From contig NZ_LQOL01000042.1 of assembly GCF_002101555.1 (NCBI RefSeq), positions 248,001 to 312,000 of the forward strand: a DNA stretch of 64,000 bases. The letters run 5' to 3'. A program made the position numbers and the translations under genes. Source of the stretch: Mycolicibacterium canariasense. GTDB taxonomy: Bacteria > Actinomycetota > Actinomycetes > Mycobacteriales > Mycobacteriaceae. Of this stretch, positions 49,352 through 58,163 are shown one piece after another. The notes beneath the pieces are model-generated. The model made no database searches and was not told the DNA's origin. It was given only the letters and a program-made list of their open reading frames with translations. The stretch's first letter is position 1. Each line of letters begins with the position of its first letter.

Positions 49352-49835
49352 TGGAGGTTCCCTGCACCCGGTCCACCGCCGAAGTGGTGAAATCCCAACT
49401 CTTTTCGCCGATCTTCAAGATCCCGGTGACCGTGTTGCCGTGATGTTCGCCGGTGAGGCTACTGGTGGCACCCTTGCTGCTCAGCGCCAACGCACCGCCC
49501 CGGGCGCTGCCCCGCAGCCACGCCTCGATGGCCCGGCCGTCGCAGGCGTAGGCGACGGCCTCGGTCCCGCGCACGGTGATCTCCAAGGTGATCGTGCCGG
49601 CCGCCGTGGGGATCTTGCCGGCGAAGTCGGCCTTGGCGGCGAACGGGTCGGGCGCCGGGGGCGGCGGTGGTGCCGGCGTCGGGACCGGGCTCGTCGCGGC
49701 CGCCGGCCGGGCTGTCGACGCTGCTGCGGGTTCCGGGGGTGTGTGCTGCACGTTCACTGCCCACAACCCGCCACCGAGGGCGGCCACCGCGGCCAGTGTC
49801 ACCAATGGGCCTTTGCTTTTCATATGTTCGAGCAT
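49341..49835 (-). CDS. secreted protein of the Rieske operon
   Basis: The 164-residue product has a signal sequence (GPLVTLAAVAALGGGLWAV), an Ala/Pro-rich linker around residues 30-65, and a beta-rich C-terminal domain of about 90 residues with one Cys (AYACDGRAIEAWLRG) and GEHHGNTVTGILKIG. The start is uncertain: ATG at 49835 is taken; ATG at 49823 would also retain the signal. It overlaps the DUF6529 gene by 11 bp. The family is not recognised; the position suggests a partner of the Rieske protein. Confidence 0.72.
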   Translation of the reverse strand: MLEHMKSKGPLVTLAAVAALGGGLWAVNVQHTPPEPAAASTARPAAATSPVPTPAPPPPPAPDPFAAKADFAGKIPTAAGTITLEITVRGTEAVAYACDGRAIEAWLRGSARGGALALSSKGATSSLTGEHHGNTVTGILKIGEKSWDFTTSAVDRVQGTSNAP

Positions 49836-49906
49836 GGCCATCGGCAGGCCCGGTTGCGTGGAGACGAGGTGGAGATCGGCAGGAGATTGGTGGCGGGCCC
49901 ACGCGC

Positions 49907-50386
49907 TCAGCGCCGGAACACCACCCATCGCATGGCGCTGTACATGAAGACGGCCTCACCACCGCCGGCGATGATGCGCGCCAGGTGATACTCCAGCCCG
50001 AACGAAGTCAGCGCGGTGGGCAGGGCAACGATGAAAGCCAGGTAGTTGACGGCCACGACCACGACGTAGATGGTCAGTTGCGGTCCGACCACCGCGTGCG
50101 AGCGGAAGTTCAGCGTCCGGTTCAGCACGTAACTGAGCGCGAACGCGCACACGTAGCCCACCGTCAGGGCGACCGGCAGGGGCGCACCAAAACCGCTGTG
50201 CAGCAAGGTCAGTATCAGCAGATCCAGCCCGAAGGTGAAGCCGTTGATCAGCGCGAAACCCAGGAAGGTGGGCGCGACGACTCGGTCGAGACGCAGCGGC
50301 AGGCGTGCGGTGACGCGTTCACACCAGCGGTGAAACCGGTCGACGAATCGGCCCGGGGCCGTTGCTGGCGCCGATTCGACGGTCAC
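49907..50386 (-). CDS. GtrA family membrane protein
   Basis: The 159-residue protein has four helices and the GtrA pattern (FLGFALINGFTFGLDLLIL, FALSYVLNRTLNFRS, and FMYSAMRWVVFRR at the end). GtrA proteins help move prenyl-linked sugars across the membrane for arabinogalactan or polysaccharide decoration. The start is GTG at 50386. It ends 71 bp from the secreted-protein gene of the Rieske operon and could share its transcript. Confidence 0.88.
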   Translation of the reverse strand: MTVESAPATAPGRFVDRFHRWCERVTARLPLRLDRVVAPTFLGFALINGFTFGLDLLILTLLHSGFGAPLPVALTVGYVCAFALSYVLNRTLNFRSHAVVGPQLTIYVVVVAVNYLAFIVALPTALTSFGLEYHLARIIAGGGEAVFMYSAMRWVVFRR

Positions 50387-50438
50387 CGCGCTACCCTGCC
50401 ATCCTCAGATGACCGTCCCGTTATACCCGAGCAAACAA

Positions 50439-50737
50439 TCAGCGCGCGGTCTCGGTCACTGAAAGTTCTGTGCCCGTTTCGTGTCCGGCGAATTGGACGA
50501 TACGCGCGGCGCTCGGGTAATCGCAGCCCTGCACGGGGCCACCCGTCACCTGCGGCAGGTTCGAATCGACCCGCCCCGGGTGGGTCAACTGGGAGACGAC
50601 CGGCGACCCGGCGTCCCGCAAGAGGCACGGGCGGGCGCCGTCGCCGTGGCCAATCCCACCCCATTGGTCGCACCCGTCACAACGGCGCGTTTACCGGTCA
50701 GGTCGCCCAGTCGTCCCGGCGTCCACGGCGATGTCAT
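50439..50737 (-). pseudogene. short-chain dehydrogenase remnant
   Basis: On the minus strand an ATG at 50737 opens MTSPWTPGRLGDLTG then KRAVVTGATNGVGLATA, a clear SDR nucleotide-binding start, but the frame soon changes to unrelated residues and stops. In another frame further on (stop at 50439) SQLTHPGRVDSNLPQ resembles an SDR C-terminal segment. The middle, with the Ser/Tyr/Lys site, is missing. I read this as an SDR gene broken by an internal deletion and frameshift. It fills most of the 451 bp between gtrA and the GGDEF gene. Confidence 0.6.
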
Positions 50738-50837
50738 AGGCCGAGGCCAACCGCCCATTTCGGCCCTCGCGGCCGCGCCCGTAACTGGTACCGTTCGGTA
50801 TGCCTCAGTGTTGTGGCCCGTCGCGATCGGGCATCTG

Positions 50838-51971
50838 ATGCTTACCCCGGGACGCTGGCGGCACCACGGGGACCACTACCAGTGGCTGACGTCGTTTCTG
50901 GCGGCGCGAGATCTGCAAACCCTGACGTGCCGTGTGGTGGCGTGGAGCATCATCGGGTTGGGCGTGATCAGCCTGCCCATCGCGGTGTCCACGTCGCCGT
51001 ACACCGGGGTTTCCGGACCAGTCGGGGTGGCGATCGTCCTTCTGTGTACCGGCGCGATGGCCGGTGTCTGGCTTCGCTCGGAGTGGCCGACGTGGCGGCA
51101 GTCGGTGTTCTGCATCGTGCTCGGCACCCTGCTGATCGCCGCGTCGTGCGTGCTGCTGCCCAACCCGATCCTGGCAGTGGTGGGTTCGACGGCATTCGTC
51201 GTGACGACCGCGTACACGGTCTTCTTCCATTCCCGCCGGCTGCTGCTGCTCATCGGAGGCATCCAAGCGGCGACGCTGGCCAGCCTGGCGTGGCGGCTGT
51301 TCGCCGTCGACCCGGTGATGGCGCTGTCGTCGGTCGCGCTGGTGATGACGATCAACGCGACGGTGGCGTTCGCCTGCGAACTGGCGCTCAAGATCGCCGG
51401 GTCGGAGATGAACCACGGCGGCATCGAACCGCTGACCGGATTGCTGAATCGGCAGACGTTCTACGACGAGGTCGCCACCCTGATCGGTTCGCGTAGCCGG
51501 CGCGACGACCGGTATTTCGTGCTGATCGTCGCGAATCTGGACAGCTTCTCGCTACTGACGGCCATGACGGGGAAGACCGGTGGCAACCGGGCCCGCGTGG
51601 CCATCGGGCAGCGCCTGCGCGAGACCGTGCGCGGCGACGCGGTGATCGGTCACCTCGGCGACTGCGAGTACCTGATCGCCGATGTGTTCACCCACGCCGA
51701 CCCGTCACCGCTGGCCGACCGCATCCTGAGCACCATAAAATCCGCGCCGTTCCAGTTGACGGCCAGCCTGGGCGTGGTCAGCACGCCGTTGCAGCCGCTG
51801 GCCCGGCACACTTCCCACGACGTGCTCGACGAGTTGGTCACCATCGCGACGACTGCCATGTACGAGGCGCGCAAAGCCGGGGGTAATCAAGCCAGTCTGC
51901 TCGAGTCGCCGAAACTGGCCACCGTGCATGACGATCCGGAAGACCAGCCTGATATCGGCCGGTCGGCGTAG
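50838..51971 (+). CDS. membrane protein with degenerate GGDEF domain
   Basis: The 377-residue protein has about six helices (residues 30-190) followed by a GGDEF-like domain starting EPLTGLLNRQTFYDEV. The catalytic GGDEF motif is replaced by LGDCEY, so it probably cannot make cyclic di-GMP and may act as a receptor or a structural sensor. The ATG at 50838 (MLTPGRWRHH) resembles the start of mycobacterial relatives; GTG at 50808 is an alternative. It is convergent with two tiny exported-protein genes. Confidence 0.85.
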   Translation: MLTPGRWRHHGDHYQWLTSFLAARDLQTLTCRVVAWSIIGLGVISLPIAVSTSPYTGVSGPVGVAIVLLCTGAMAGVWLRSEWPTWRQSVFCIVLGTLLIAASCVLLPNPILAVVGSTAFVVTTAYTVFFHSRRLLLLIGGIQAATLASLAWRLFAVDPVMALSSVALVMTINATVAFACELALKIAGSEMNHGGIEPLTGLLNRQTFYDEVATLIGSRSRRDDRYFVLIVANLDSFSLLTAMTGKTGGNRARVAIGQRLRETVRGDAVIGHLGDCEYLIADVFTHADPSPLADRILSTIKSAPFQLTASLGVVSTPLQPLARHTSHDVLDELVTIATTAMYEARKAGGNQASLLESPKLATVHDDPEDQPDIGRSA

Positions 51972-51979
51972 GCCCAGGA

Positions 51980-52282
51980 TCAGCCGCTCCAGCCGCGCGC
52001 GCCGTCCCACCCGCCGCAGATGCCGTTGAAGCATCCGCTGCCGAAGCCACCCTGCTGCGGGTTCCACCCACCGCATCCGTGCCAGCCGGGGCCGCTTCCG
52101 CAGCCACCACCACCGCCGTGACCATCCGGGCCACCGCTACCGGTGGGCTGGGCCACCACCGATGTCACCGGCGCCGGCGCGATGGCCGCGGCACTGAGCG
52201 CCGCCGCCGGCATGGCGAATGCCGCTGCGGCGCAAAGGGTTACCGTCAGCCACCTGGGCGACGAGAAAACACCACCGGACAT
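51980..52282 (-). CDS. small exported Gly/Cys-rich protein
   Basis: The 100-residue product has a signal peptide (WLTVTLCAAAAFAMPAAALS) and a mature part very rich in Gly, Trp and Cys, with GCGSGPGWHGCGGWNPQQG and further Cys in the last 30 residues. The four mature Cys could form two disulfides. It starts 19 bp after the 50-residue gene upstream, as an operon. No family is recognised. Confidence 0.72.
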   Translation of the reverse strand: MSGGVFSSPRWLTVTLCAAAAFAMPAAALSAAAIAPAPVTSVVAQPTGSGGPDGHGGGGGCGSGPGWHGCGGWNPQQGGFGSGCFNGICGGWDGARGWSG

Positions 52283-52301
52283 ATTGCACCCACTCTCGAA
52301 C

Positions 52302-52454
52302 TCAGCGGATGGAACCGGGCAGCGGTTCGTTGACGACGATCTGCACGGGGACATGTGGCCCGTCCTGCAGCAACATCACGGTCGGGGTGGCAATCGCCAC
52401 CAGCGCGACCACGGACAGCAACGCCGCTTCCACGTAGCGCTTTATGGTTAGCAT
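52302..52454 (-). CDS. 50-residue exported or membrane small protein
   Basis: ATG at 52454 has AGGAGG eleven bases upstream and opens a 50-codon frame. The product starts MLTIKRYVEAALLSVVALVA, a basic then hydrophobic stretch like a signal anchor, and ends with PVQIVVNEPLPGSIR. It ends 19 bp before the Gly/Cys-rich gene, so the two form an operon. It is too short for many gene finders. Function unknown; it could be a small membrane protein with an outside tail of about 20 residues. Confidence 0.72.
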   Translation of the reverse strand: MLTIKRYVEAALLSVVALVAIATPTVMLLQDGPHVPVQIVVNEPLPGSIR

Positions 52455-52628
52455 GACTAGATAGTCCTCCTAAGCAACGCGCCCGACAAGGCATTTGTGA
52501 GTGAGGACACTCCGTCACCCGATCTCGGGTTCCTTGTCACACCGGCGCGGTGATTCATATACCTGCCAACGCCAGTTGCCGGGCCGGTCATTCCTGCCGG
52601 CACGCCGGCGGTGGGAACGGCGGCGCGC

Positions 52629-53438
52629 TCAGGCAGTCAGCAGTCGGCTGCGGAACAGGTCGAGAACCTGGTCGAGTGCGGCCCTGGTGGCCTGGCCGGG
52701 TTCGTCGATGAGGTGTTCGGTCAACACCGAATGCGGGGGCAGCAGCGCATCCGGATTGGCGTCGGCATCCTCGAGCTCGACGGCGACGAACGCGTCACCG
52801 AGTTGCTCGCGCAGGAAGTCGAACCGTTCGGCGGGAACCATGCGGTCGGATTTGAACCGCAGACCCAGCACGGTGAGCCCAGCGGCGCAGCGTTGTTTCA
52901 CCGTGGCCAGGTCCTCCGGCGAAATGTCGATCGAACGTTTCTGCCGCGCGGTCAAGGCCATCGGCATCGACGGCTGCGAGAGCACCGGCGCCAACAACAC
53001 ATCGTCGGCAGCCATCGCCAGGGCGTACCCGCCGGTGAAGCACATTCCGACCGCACCGACGCCCGGGCCGCCGCACCGTTCGTGTTCGGCCCGGGCCAGT
53101 GCCCGCAGCCAGCTGATGACCGGCGACGTCCGCCCGGTGGCCAGCGTGACGAATTCCTTGCTGACGCACGCCGGCACCATGGTCCTGGCGAAACTACCGA
53201 GTGCTGTCAGCGTGCTGCGATTCGGATCGAAGCCGGGTTCACCGAACAGCTGCGGAAGCACCGCGGTGCATCCCATATCGGCGATTTTCCTGGCGAAGTC
53301 GAGCACCTTGGGGGTGATCCCCGGGATCTCGGCGATCACGATGACCGCGGGCCCATTGCCCTTCCGGAAGATCGACCGCGTGGTGCCCTCGTAGGTGAAC
53401 TCGGTGTGCTCGAAATCGGCGAGGTCGTCATTGGGCAC
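52629..53438 (-). CDS. dienelactone hydrolase family protein
   Basis: The 269-residue alpha/beta hydrolase has the nucleophile Cys in GAVGMCFTGGYALAM, as in dienelactone hydrolases, with a VIVIAEIPGIT N-terminal oxyanion region. It could hydrolyse a lactone or ester. GTG at 53438 has GAGAGGA at eight bases; a start 33 bases earlier is less likely. It lies 78 bp from the end of the PucR gene on the same strand. Confidence 0.87.
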   Translation of the reverse strand: MPNDDLADFEHTEFTYEGTTRSIFRKGNGPAVIVIAEIPGITPKVLDFARKIADMGCTAVLPQLFGEPGFDPNRSTLTALGSFARTMVPACVSKEFVTLATGRTSPVISWLRALARAEHERCGGPGVGAVGMCFTGGYALAMAADDVLLAPVLSQPSMPMALTARQKRSIDISPEDLATVKQRCAAGLTVLGLRFKSDRMVPAERFDFLREQLGDAFVAVELEDADANPDALLPPHSVLTEHLIDEPGQATRAALDQVLDLFRSRLLTA

Positions 53439-53516
53439 CGCAGTGGTCCTCTCCCGTACCAAACACAGCAATAGCGGCCACCATACCGTCGTGGCGACGC
53501 ATCGGGGCGCCCCGGC

Positions 53517-55148
53517 TCACGTGTATGGATCGATGATCTCGGCACGCATCGGTTCGACGGCGGAACCGGGCGCGCGACTGAGCTTCTGCGCGTCCAGCAC
53601 CATCAGCGCCACGTGCAGCGACGTCTGCGATTCACCGTCGTCGAGTTCGACCCCCAGGGCTTGCCCGATCGCGGCCAGCCGTTTGTAGAGCGCCGGCCGG
53701 CTCATGTGCAGCCGTTGGGCCACCGCCGCTTTGTTGCCGGACGACCGCAGATACTCCCGCAGCACCTCGATGTTCGAGGGATCGCCGGACAGCAGTGCCC
53801 CGAGTTCGGTTTCGGCGAAGGCCTGCACGCGGTGATCGCTGCGCAGCAACGAGATCAGTCCGCGCAGTCGCACATCGGCTGCGCGGTAGTACGGGCGCGC
53901 CGCCTCGGCCATGGACAACGCCACCTCCGCGATGTGCGACGCCTCGGCCAGGCCGTGGATGGCGTCGATCACCCGCTCCACGGGCTCGGCGACCGCCAGC
54001 GCCGCGCCGGAAATGCCTTCCACGCGTCGGATTTCGCGCCGCAGATCGGTGCCGAGCGCCGCCAGCGCGGTGTCTGCCGAGCGAGCGACGCCGAGCGACA
54101 ACACCATCCCGATCTCGCCGTCGCGCCGCACCGAGAACAGGCCGGTATGCCCGGACGCGTTGACGGTGTGGGTGACGGTGTCCAGCAACGACACGTTGCG
54201 GCGTTGCCCGGCAACGGGATCGCTCATTCCGCGGACGCCGGCCGGACGCTCCACCCGAACCGTGGCCGGCACGTATCGGGCCGACGAGCGCAGCCCGAGC
54301 GCATGCGCACGGGCGGCGGCCTCGCGTTCGTCGGTGATCCGGCTGCGCAGTACATCGTCGAACAACCCGGTCTGGGCCTGGTGCGCCAGTCCGGAGCGAT
54401 CCCGCTCGATCATCCGGTGCAGGGCCAGCGCCACCCCGGCCCGTTCCAGGACCATCTGGGTGCGGGCCGCGTCGGCGGGCCGCCGCGGCACGATGAGTCG
54501 ACCCCATTCCTCGGTGCGCGGCCCCACCGCGGTCACCGCCCAATGCTCGGTGCCCGCGCTGCGCCGGGATCGGCGCTCCCAGTCGTGCAGCAGGTCGGCG
54601 GTGTGACCACCCGCCGACACGGCCAGCACCCGGTGCGCCAGGTCCTCCAGCACCACGGGCTCGTCGAGCATGCCCGCGGCGGCGTCGACGATGCCGCTCA
54701 CCGAGGCGCGCTTCATGCTGAGATCGGTGAACGTCTGGTGCACGCGGCGGTCGAAGTCCACCCGGTCGAACTGATCGGTGACGATCATCCGGTGCACCGC
54801 CTCGGTCACCTCGACGAAGCGGACCTGCCGGTGCAGCGCCACCAGCGCCAGGTCGAACTGCTCGGCGATCGTGCCGGTGCCGGCCGGCAGCTCCTGCCCG
54901 CCGAGTTCGACGACCACACCCAGGACCCCGGCCTGGGCCATGCCGCGCAGGTAGCGGGCCGGGTCGGCGCGTAGCGCCGCGCCGGTGGTGAGCACCAGTT
55001 CCCCACCCTGGACCAGGGTGGACAGGTCAGCCATATCGCTGACGTGCACCCAGCGGATCGGCTCGTCGAATCGCCGTGAACTGAGGATCTCAGGCTCGCC
55101 GTGGTGCAGCACCGGCAGCCGGAGAACGTCGGCCACCGTGATGATCAT
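53517..55148 (-). CDS. PucR-family transcriptional regulator
   Basis: The 543-residue protein has the PucR N-terminal domain (TVADVLRLPVLHHGEPEIL and WVHVSDMADLSTLVQGGELVLTTG), a GGDEF-like middle (GAALAVAEPVE), and a C-terminal helix-turn-helix, EVLREYLRSSGNKAAVAQRL followed by HMSRPALYKRLAAIG. These regulators usually control purine, amine or amino-acid catabolism. It is divergent from mmsA (107 bp gap with a palindrome) and so probably activates that pathway. Confidence 0.92.
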   Translation of the reverse strand: MIITVADVLRLPVLHHGEPEILSSRRFDEPIRWVHVSDMADLSTLVQGGELVLTTGAALRADPARYLRGMAQAGVLGVVVELGGQELPAGTGTIAEQFDLALVALHRQVRFVEVTEAVHRMIVTDQFDRVDFDRRVHQTFTDLSMKRASVSGIVDAAAGMLDEPVVLEDLAHRVLAVSAGGHTADLLHDWERRSRRSAGTEHWAVTAVGPRTEEWGRLIVPRRPADAARTQMVLERAGVALALHRMIERDRSGLAHQAQTGLFDDVLRSRITDEREAAARAHALGLRSSARYVPATVRVERPAGVRGMSDPVAGQRRNVSLLDTVTHTVNASGHTGLFSVRRDGEIGMVLSLGVARSADTALAALGTDLRREIRRVEGISGAALAVAEPVERVIDAIHGLAEASHIAEVALSMAEAARPYYRAADVRLRGLISLLRSDHRVQAFAETELGALLSGDPSNIEVLREYLRSSGNKAAVAQRLHMSRPALYKRLAAIGQALGVELDDGESQTSLHVALMVLDAQKLSRAPGSAVEPMRAEIIDPYT

Positions 55149-55169
55149 TTACACATCGTAACGAGATGA

Positions 55170-55179
55170 CCGATATCGG
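55170..55179. promoter_or_regulatory. palindrome in the PucR/mmsA divergent gap
   Basis: CCGATATCGG is a perfect 10-bp palindrome in the 107-bp gap, 21 bp from the PucR start and 76 bp from the mmsA start. ACCGA/TCGGT-like half-sites recur at 55193-55201. It is the only obvious operator candidate for PucR. Confidence 0.4.
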
Positions 55180-55255
55180 AGACGGTTCGTAATGGTCGGT
55201 CGGGTGTCGGCGGCCACAGACTGAGGGCAATCCGACAGAAAGTGAGCACATCGCG

Positions 55256-56746
55256 ATGCAAGCCACCGTTCAGCACTGGCGTGACGGCAAGTTCTTCGAA
55301 GGCGACTCGGGTGCGACGGCGCCGGTGACGAATCCGGCGACCGGGCAGGTCACCGGTCAGGTGGCCCTGGCCAGCGTCGAGGACGCCCGCGCGGTCATCG
55401 ACTCAGCCGCCGCCGCGTTCCCCGCCTGGCGCGACACCTCGCTGGCCAAACGCACCCAGGTGCTGTTCAACTTCCGCGAACTCCTCAACGCCCGCAAGGG
55501 TGAACTGGCCGAGATCATCACCTCTGAGCACGGCAAGGTCGTCTCCGACGCCCTCGGCGAAGTCTCCCGCGGCCTGGAGGTCGTCGAATTCGCCTGCGGC
55601 ATCCCCCACCTGCTCAAGGGCGGGTTCACCGAGAACGCCTCCACCAAGGTCGACGTCTACTCGATCCGCCAGCCCCTGGGACCGGTGGCCATCATCTCCC
55701 CGTTCAACTTCCCCGCCATGGTCCCGATGTGGTTCTTCCCCATCGCGATTGCCACGGGTAACACCGTCGTGTTGAAGCCGTCGGAGAAGGACCCCTCGGC
55801 GTCCCTGTGGCTGGCCCGACTGTGGGCCGAGGCCGGGCTGCCCGACGGCGTCTTCAACGTCCTGCAGGGTGACAAGACCGCCGTCGACGAACTGCTCACC
55901 AACCCCAAGATCAAGTCCGTCTCGTTCGTGGGGTCCACCCCGATCGCCCAGTACGTCTACGCCACCGGCACCGCGAGCGGCAAACGCGTCCAAGCCCTGG
56001 GCGGGGCCAAGAACCACGCCGTCATCCTGCCCGACGCCGACCTCGACCTGGCCGCCGACGCCATGGTCAACGCCGGATTCGGCTCCGCCGGGGAACGCTG
56101 TATGGCGATCTCCGCCGCCGTGGCCGTCGGCCCGATCGCCGACGACCTGGTCGCCAAGATCGCCGAGCGCACCGTCGGCCTCAAGATCGGCGACGGCACC
56201 AAGGACTCCGACATGGGCCCCCTGGTCACCAAGGCCCATCGCGACAAGGTCGCCTCCTACATCGACGCCGGCGAAGCCGACGGCGCCAAGGTCGTCATCG
56301 ACGGTCGCACCGTGCAGGCCGATGGTGGAGCGGACGGATTCTGGCTGGGCCCCACCCTGCTGGACAACGTCACTCCCGAGATGAGCGTCTACACCGACGA
56401 GATCTTCGGCCCCGTGCTCTCGGTCCTGCGCGTGGACACCTACGACCAAGCACTCGAGCTCATCAACAACAACCCCTACGGCAACGGCACCGCCATCTTC
56501 ACCAACGACGGCGGCGCCGCCCGACGCTTCCAGAACGAAGTCGAGGTCGGCATGGTCGGCATCAACGTCCCCATCCCCGTCCCCATGGCCTACTACAGCT
56601 TCGGCGGCTGGAAAGCCTCCCTCTTCGGCGACAGCCACGCCCACGGCACCGAAGGCGTCAACTTCTTCACCCGGGCCAAGGCCATCACCAGCCGCTGGCT
56701 CGACCCCTCCCACGGCGGCATCAACCTCGGCTTCCCCACCAACTAA
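55256..56746 (+). CDS. mmsA: CoA-acylating methylmalonate-semialdehyde dehydrogenase
   Basis: The enzyme turns (methyl)malonate semialdehyde into propionyl- or acetyl-CoA plus CO2, in valine, thymine, beta-alanine and inositol breakdown. The 496-residue protein has catalytic Cys282 in GERCMAI. The usual general-base Glu is replaced by Asn in LGGAKNHAVILPDAD, which is diagnostic of the CoA-dependent MmsA group. IISPFNFPAMVPMWFFPIAI is also typical. The ATG at 55256 starts MQATVQHW. The aminotransferase follows after 29 bp. Confidence 0.94.
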   Translation: MQATVQHWRDGKFFEGDSGATAPVTNPATGQVTGQVALASVEDARAVIDSAAAAFPAWRDTSLAKRTQVLFNFRELLNARKGELAEIITSEHGKVVSDALGEVSRGLEVVEFACGIPHLLKGGFTENASTKVDVYSIRQPLGPVAIISPFNFPAMVPMWFFPIAIATGNTVVLKPSEKDPSASLWLARLWAEAGLPDGVFNVLQGDKTAVDELLTNPKIKSVSFVGSTPIAQYVYATGTASGKRVQALGGAKNHAVILPDADLDLAADAMVNAGFGSAGERCMAISAAVAVGPIADDLVAKIAERTVGLKIGDGTKDSDMGPLVTKAHRDKVASYIDAGEADGAKVVIDGRTVQADGGADGFWLGPTLLDNVTPEMSVYTDEIFGPVLSVLRVDTYDQALELINNNPYGNGTAIFTNDGGAARRFQNEVEVGMVGINVPIPVPMAYYSFGGWKASLFGDSHAHGTEGVNFFTRAKAITSRWLDPSHGGINLGFPTN

Positions 56747-56775
56747 TCGATCGGGTAAATGAGAACATCGACATC

Positions 56776-58158
56776 ATGACGCTCACCCAAGAGTCCACGA
56801 CGCTGCCCAACGGGCTGACCGTTGCCGATGCGCAGGCCGAGGCGGCCCGCGCGTTCGAGCTGGATCGCAAGCATGTGTTCCACTCCTGGTCCGCCCAGGC
56901 CGAGATCGCCCCGATGACGATCACCGCCTCGCAGGGGTCCTACGTGTGGGACGGCGACGGCAATCGCCTGCTCGACTTCTCCTCACAGCTGGTGAACACC
57001 AACATCGGGCATCAGCACCCGAAAGTGGTTGCCGCCATTGCCGAACAGGCCGCCAAGCTCTGTACGGTCGCGCCGCAGCACGCCAACGCGGCGCGCTCGG
57101 AGGCCGCCCGGCTGATCGCCGAGCGCACCCCCGGTGAACTGGACAAGATCTTCTTCACCAACGGTGGCGCCGACGCCGTCGAGCACGCGGTGCGGATGGC
57201 GCGGTTGCACACCGGCCGGTACAAGGTGCTGTCCCGGTACCGGGCCTACCACGGCGGCACCGAGACGGCGATCAACCTGACCGGTGACCCGCGCCGCTGG
57301 CCCAACGACCACGGCAACGCCGGGGTGGTGCACTTCTTCGGGCCGTTCCTGTACCGCTCGCAGTTCCACGCCACCACCGAGGCCGAGGAATCCGAGCGCG
57401 CGCTGGCCTACCTGGAGCAGCTGATCGCACTGGAGGGTCCGTCCACCATCGCCGCGATCATCCTGGAGTCCATCCCGGGCACCGCGGGCATCATGGTGCC
57501 ACCGCCCGGCTACATCGCCGGGGTGCGGGAGATCTGCGACCGCCACGGCATCGTGTTCATCGCCGACGAGGTGATGGCCGGCTTCGGGCGCAGCGGAAAG
57601 TGGTTCTCGATCAACCACTTCGACGTGGTGCCGGATCTGCTGACCTTCGCCAAGGGCGTCAACTCCGGCTATGTGCCGCTCGGTGGCGTGGCGATCAGCC
57701 CCGCCATCTACGAGACGTTCGCGCACCGCCCCTACCCGGGCGGGTTGACCTACTCCGGGCACCCGCTGGCCACCGCGGCCGCCGTCGCCACCATCAACGC
57801 GATGGCCGACGAGGGCATGGTCGAGAACGCGGCCCGGATCGGCGCCGAGGTCATCGGCCCCGGCCTGGCCGAACTGGCCGCCAAGCACCGCAGCGTCGGC
57901 GAGGTCCGCGGCGCCGGGGTGTTCTGGGCCGTCGAACTGGTCAAGGATCAGCAGACCCGCGAGCCGCTGGCACCGTACGGCGGTTCCAGCCCGGCGATGA
58001 ACGCCGTCATCGCCGCGTGCAAGGCCGGCGGCCTGCTGCCGTTCGCGAACTTCAACCGCATCCACGTCGTGCCGCCGTGCAACGTGTCCGCGGACGAGGT
58101 GCGTGAAGGCCTGGCGATCCTGGATTCCGCGCTGGACGTGGCGGATCAGGCGCTCTGA
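56776..58158 (+). CDS. class III aminotransferase (beta-amino acid type)
   Basis: The 460-residue PLP enzyme has Lys293 in FAKGVNSGYVPLGG, FIADEVMAGFGRSGKW with the cofactor Asp, and TNGGADAVEHAVRMAR. With mmsA next to it, it most likely converts beta-alanine or 3-aminoisobutyrate (from uracil/thymine) to the semialdehyde that MmsA uses. A GABA or taurine substrate cannot be excluded from the sequence. It ends just before a 20-bp inverted repeat. Confidence 0.9.
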   Translation: MTLTQESTTLPNGLTVADAQAEAARAFELDRKHVFHSWSAQAEIAPMTITASQGSYVWDGDGNRLLDFSSQLVNTNIGHQHPKVVAAIAEQAAKLCTVAPQHANAARSEAARLIAERTPGELDKIFFTNGGADAVEHAVRMARLHTGRYKVLSRYRAYHGGTETAINLTGDPRRWPNDHGNAGVVHFFGPFLYRSQFHATTEAEESERALAYLEQLIALEGPSTIAAIILESIPGTAGIMVPPPGYIAGVREICDRHGIVFIADEVMAGFGRSGKWFSINHFDVVPDLLTFAKGVNSGYVPLGGVAISPAIYETFAHRPYPGGLTYSGHPLATAAAVATINAMADEGMVENAARIGAEVIGPGLAELAAKHRSVGEVRGAGVFWAVELVKDQQTREPLAPYGGSSPAMNAVIAACKAGGLLPFANFNRIHVVPPCNVSADEVREGLAILDSALDVADQAL

Positions 58159-58163
58159 TCTCC

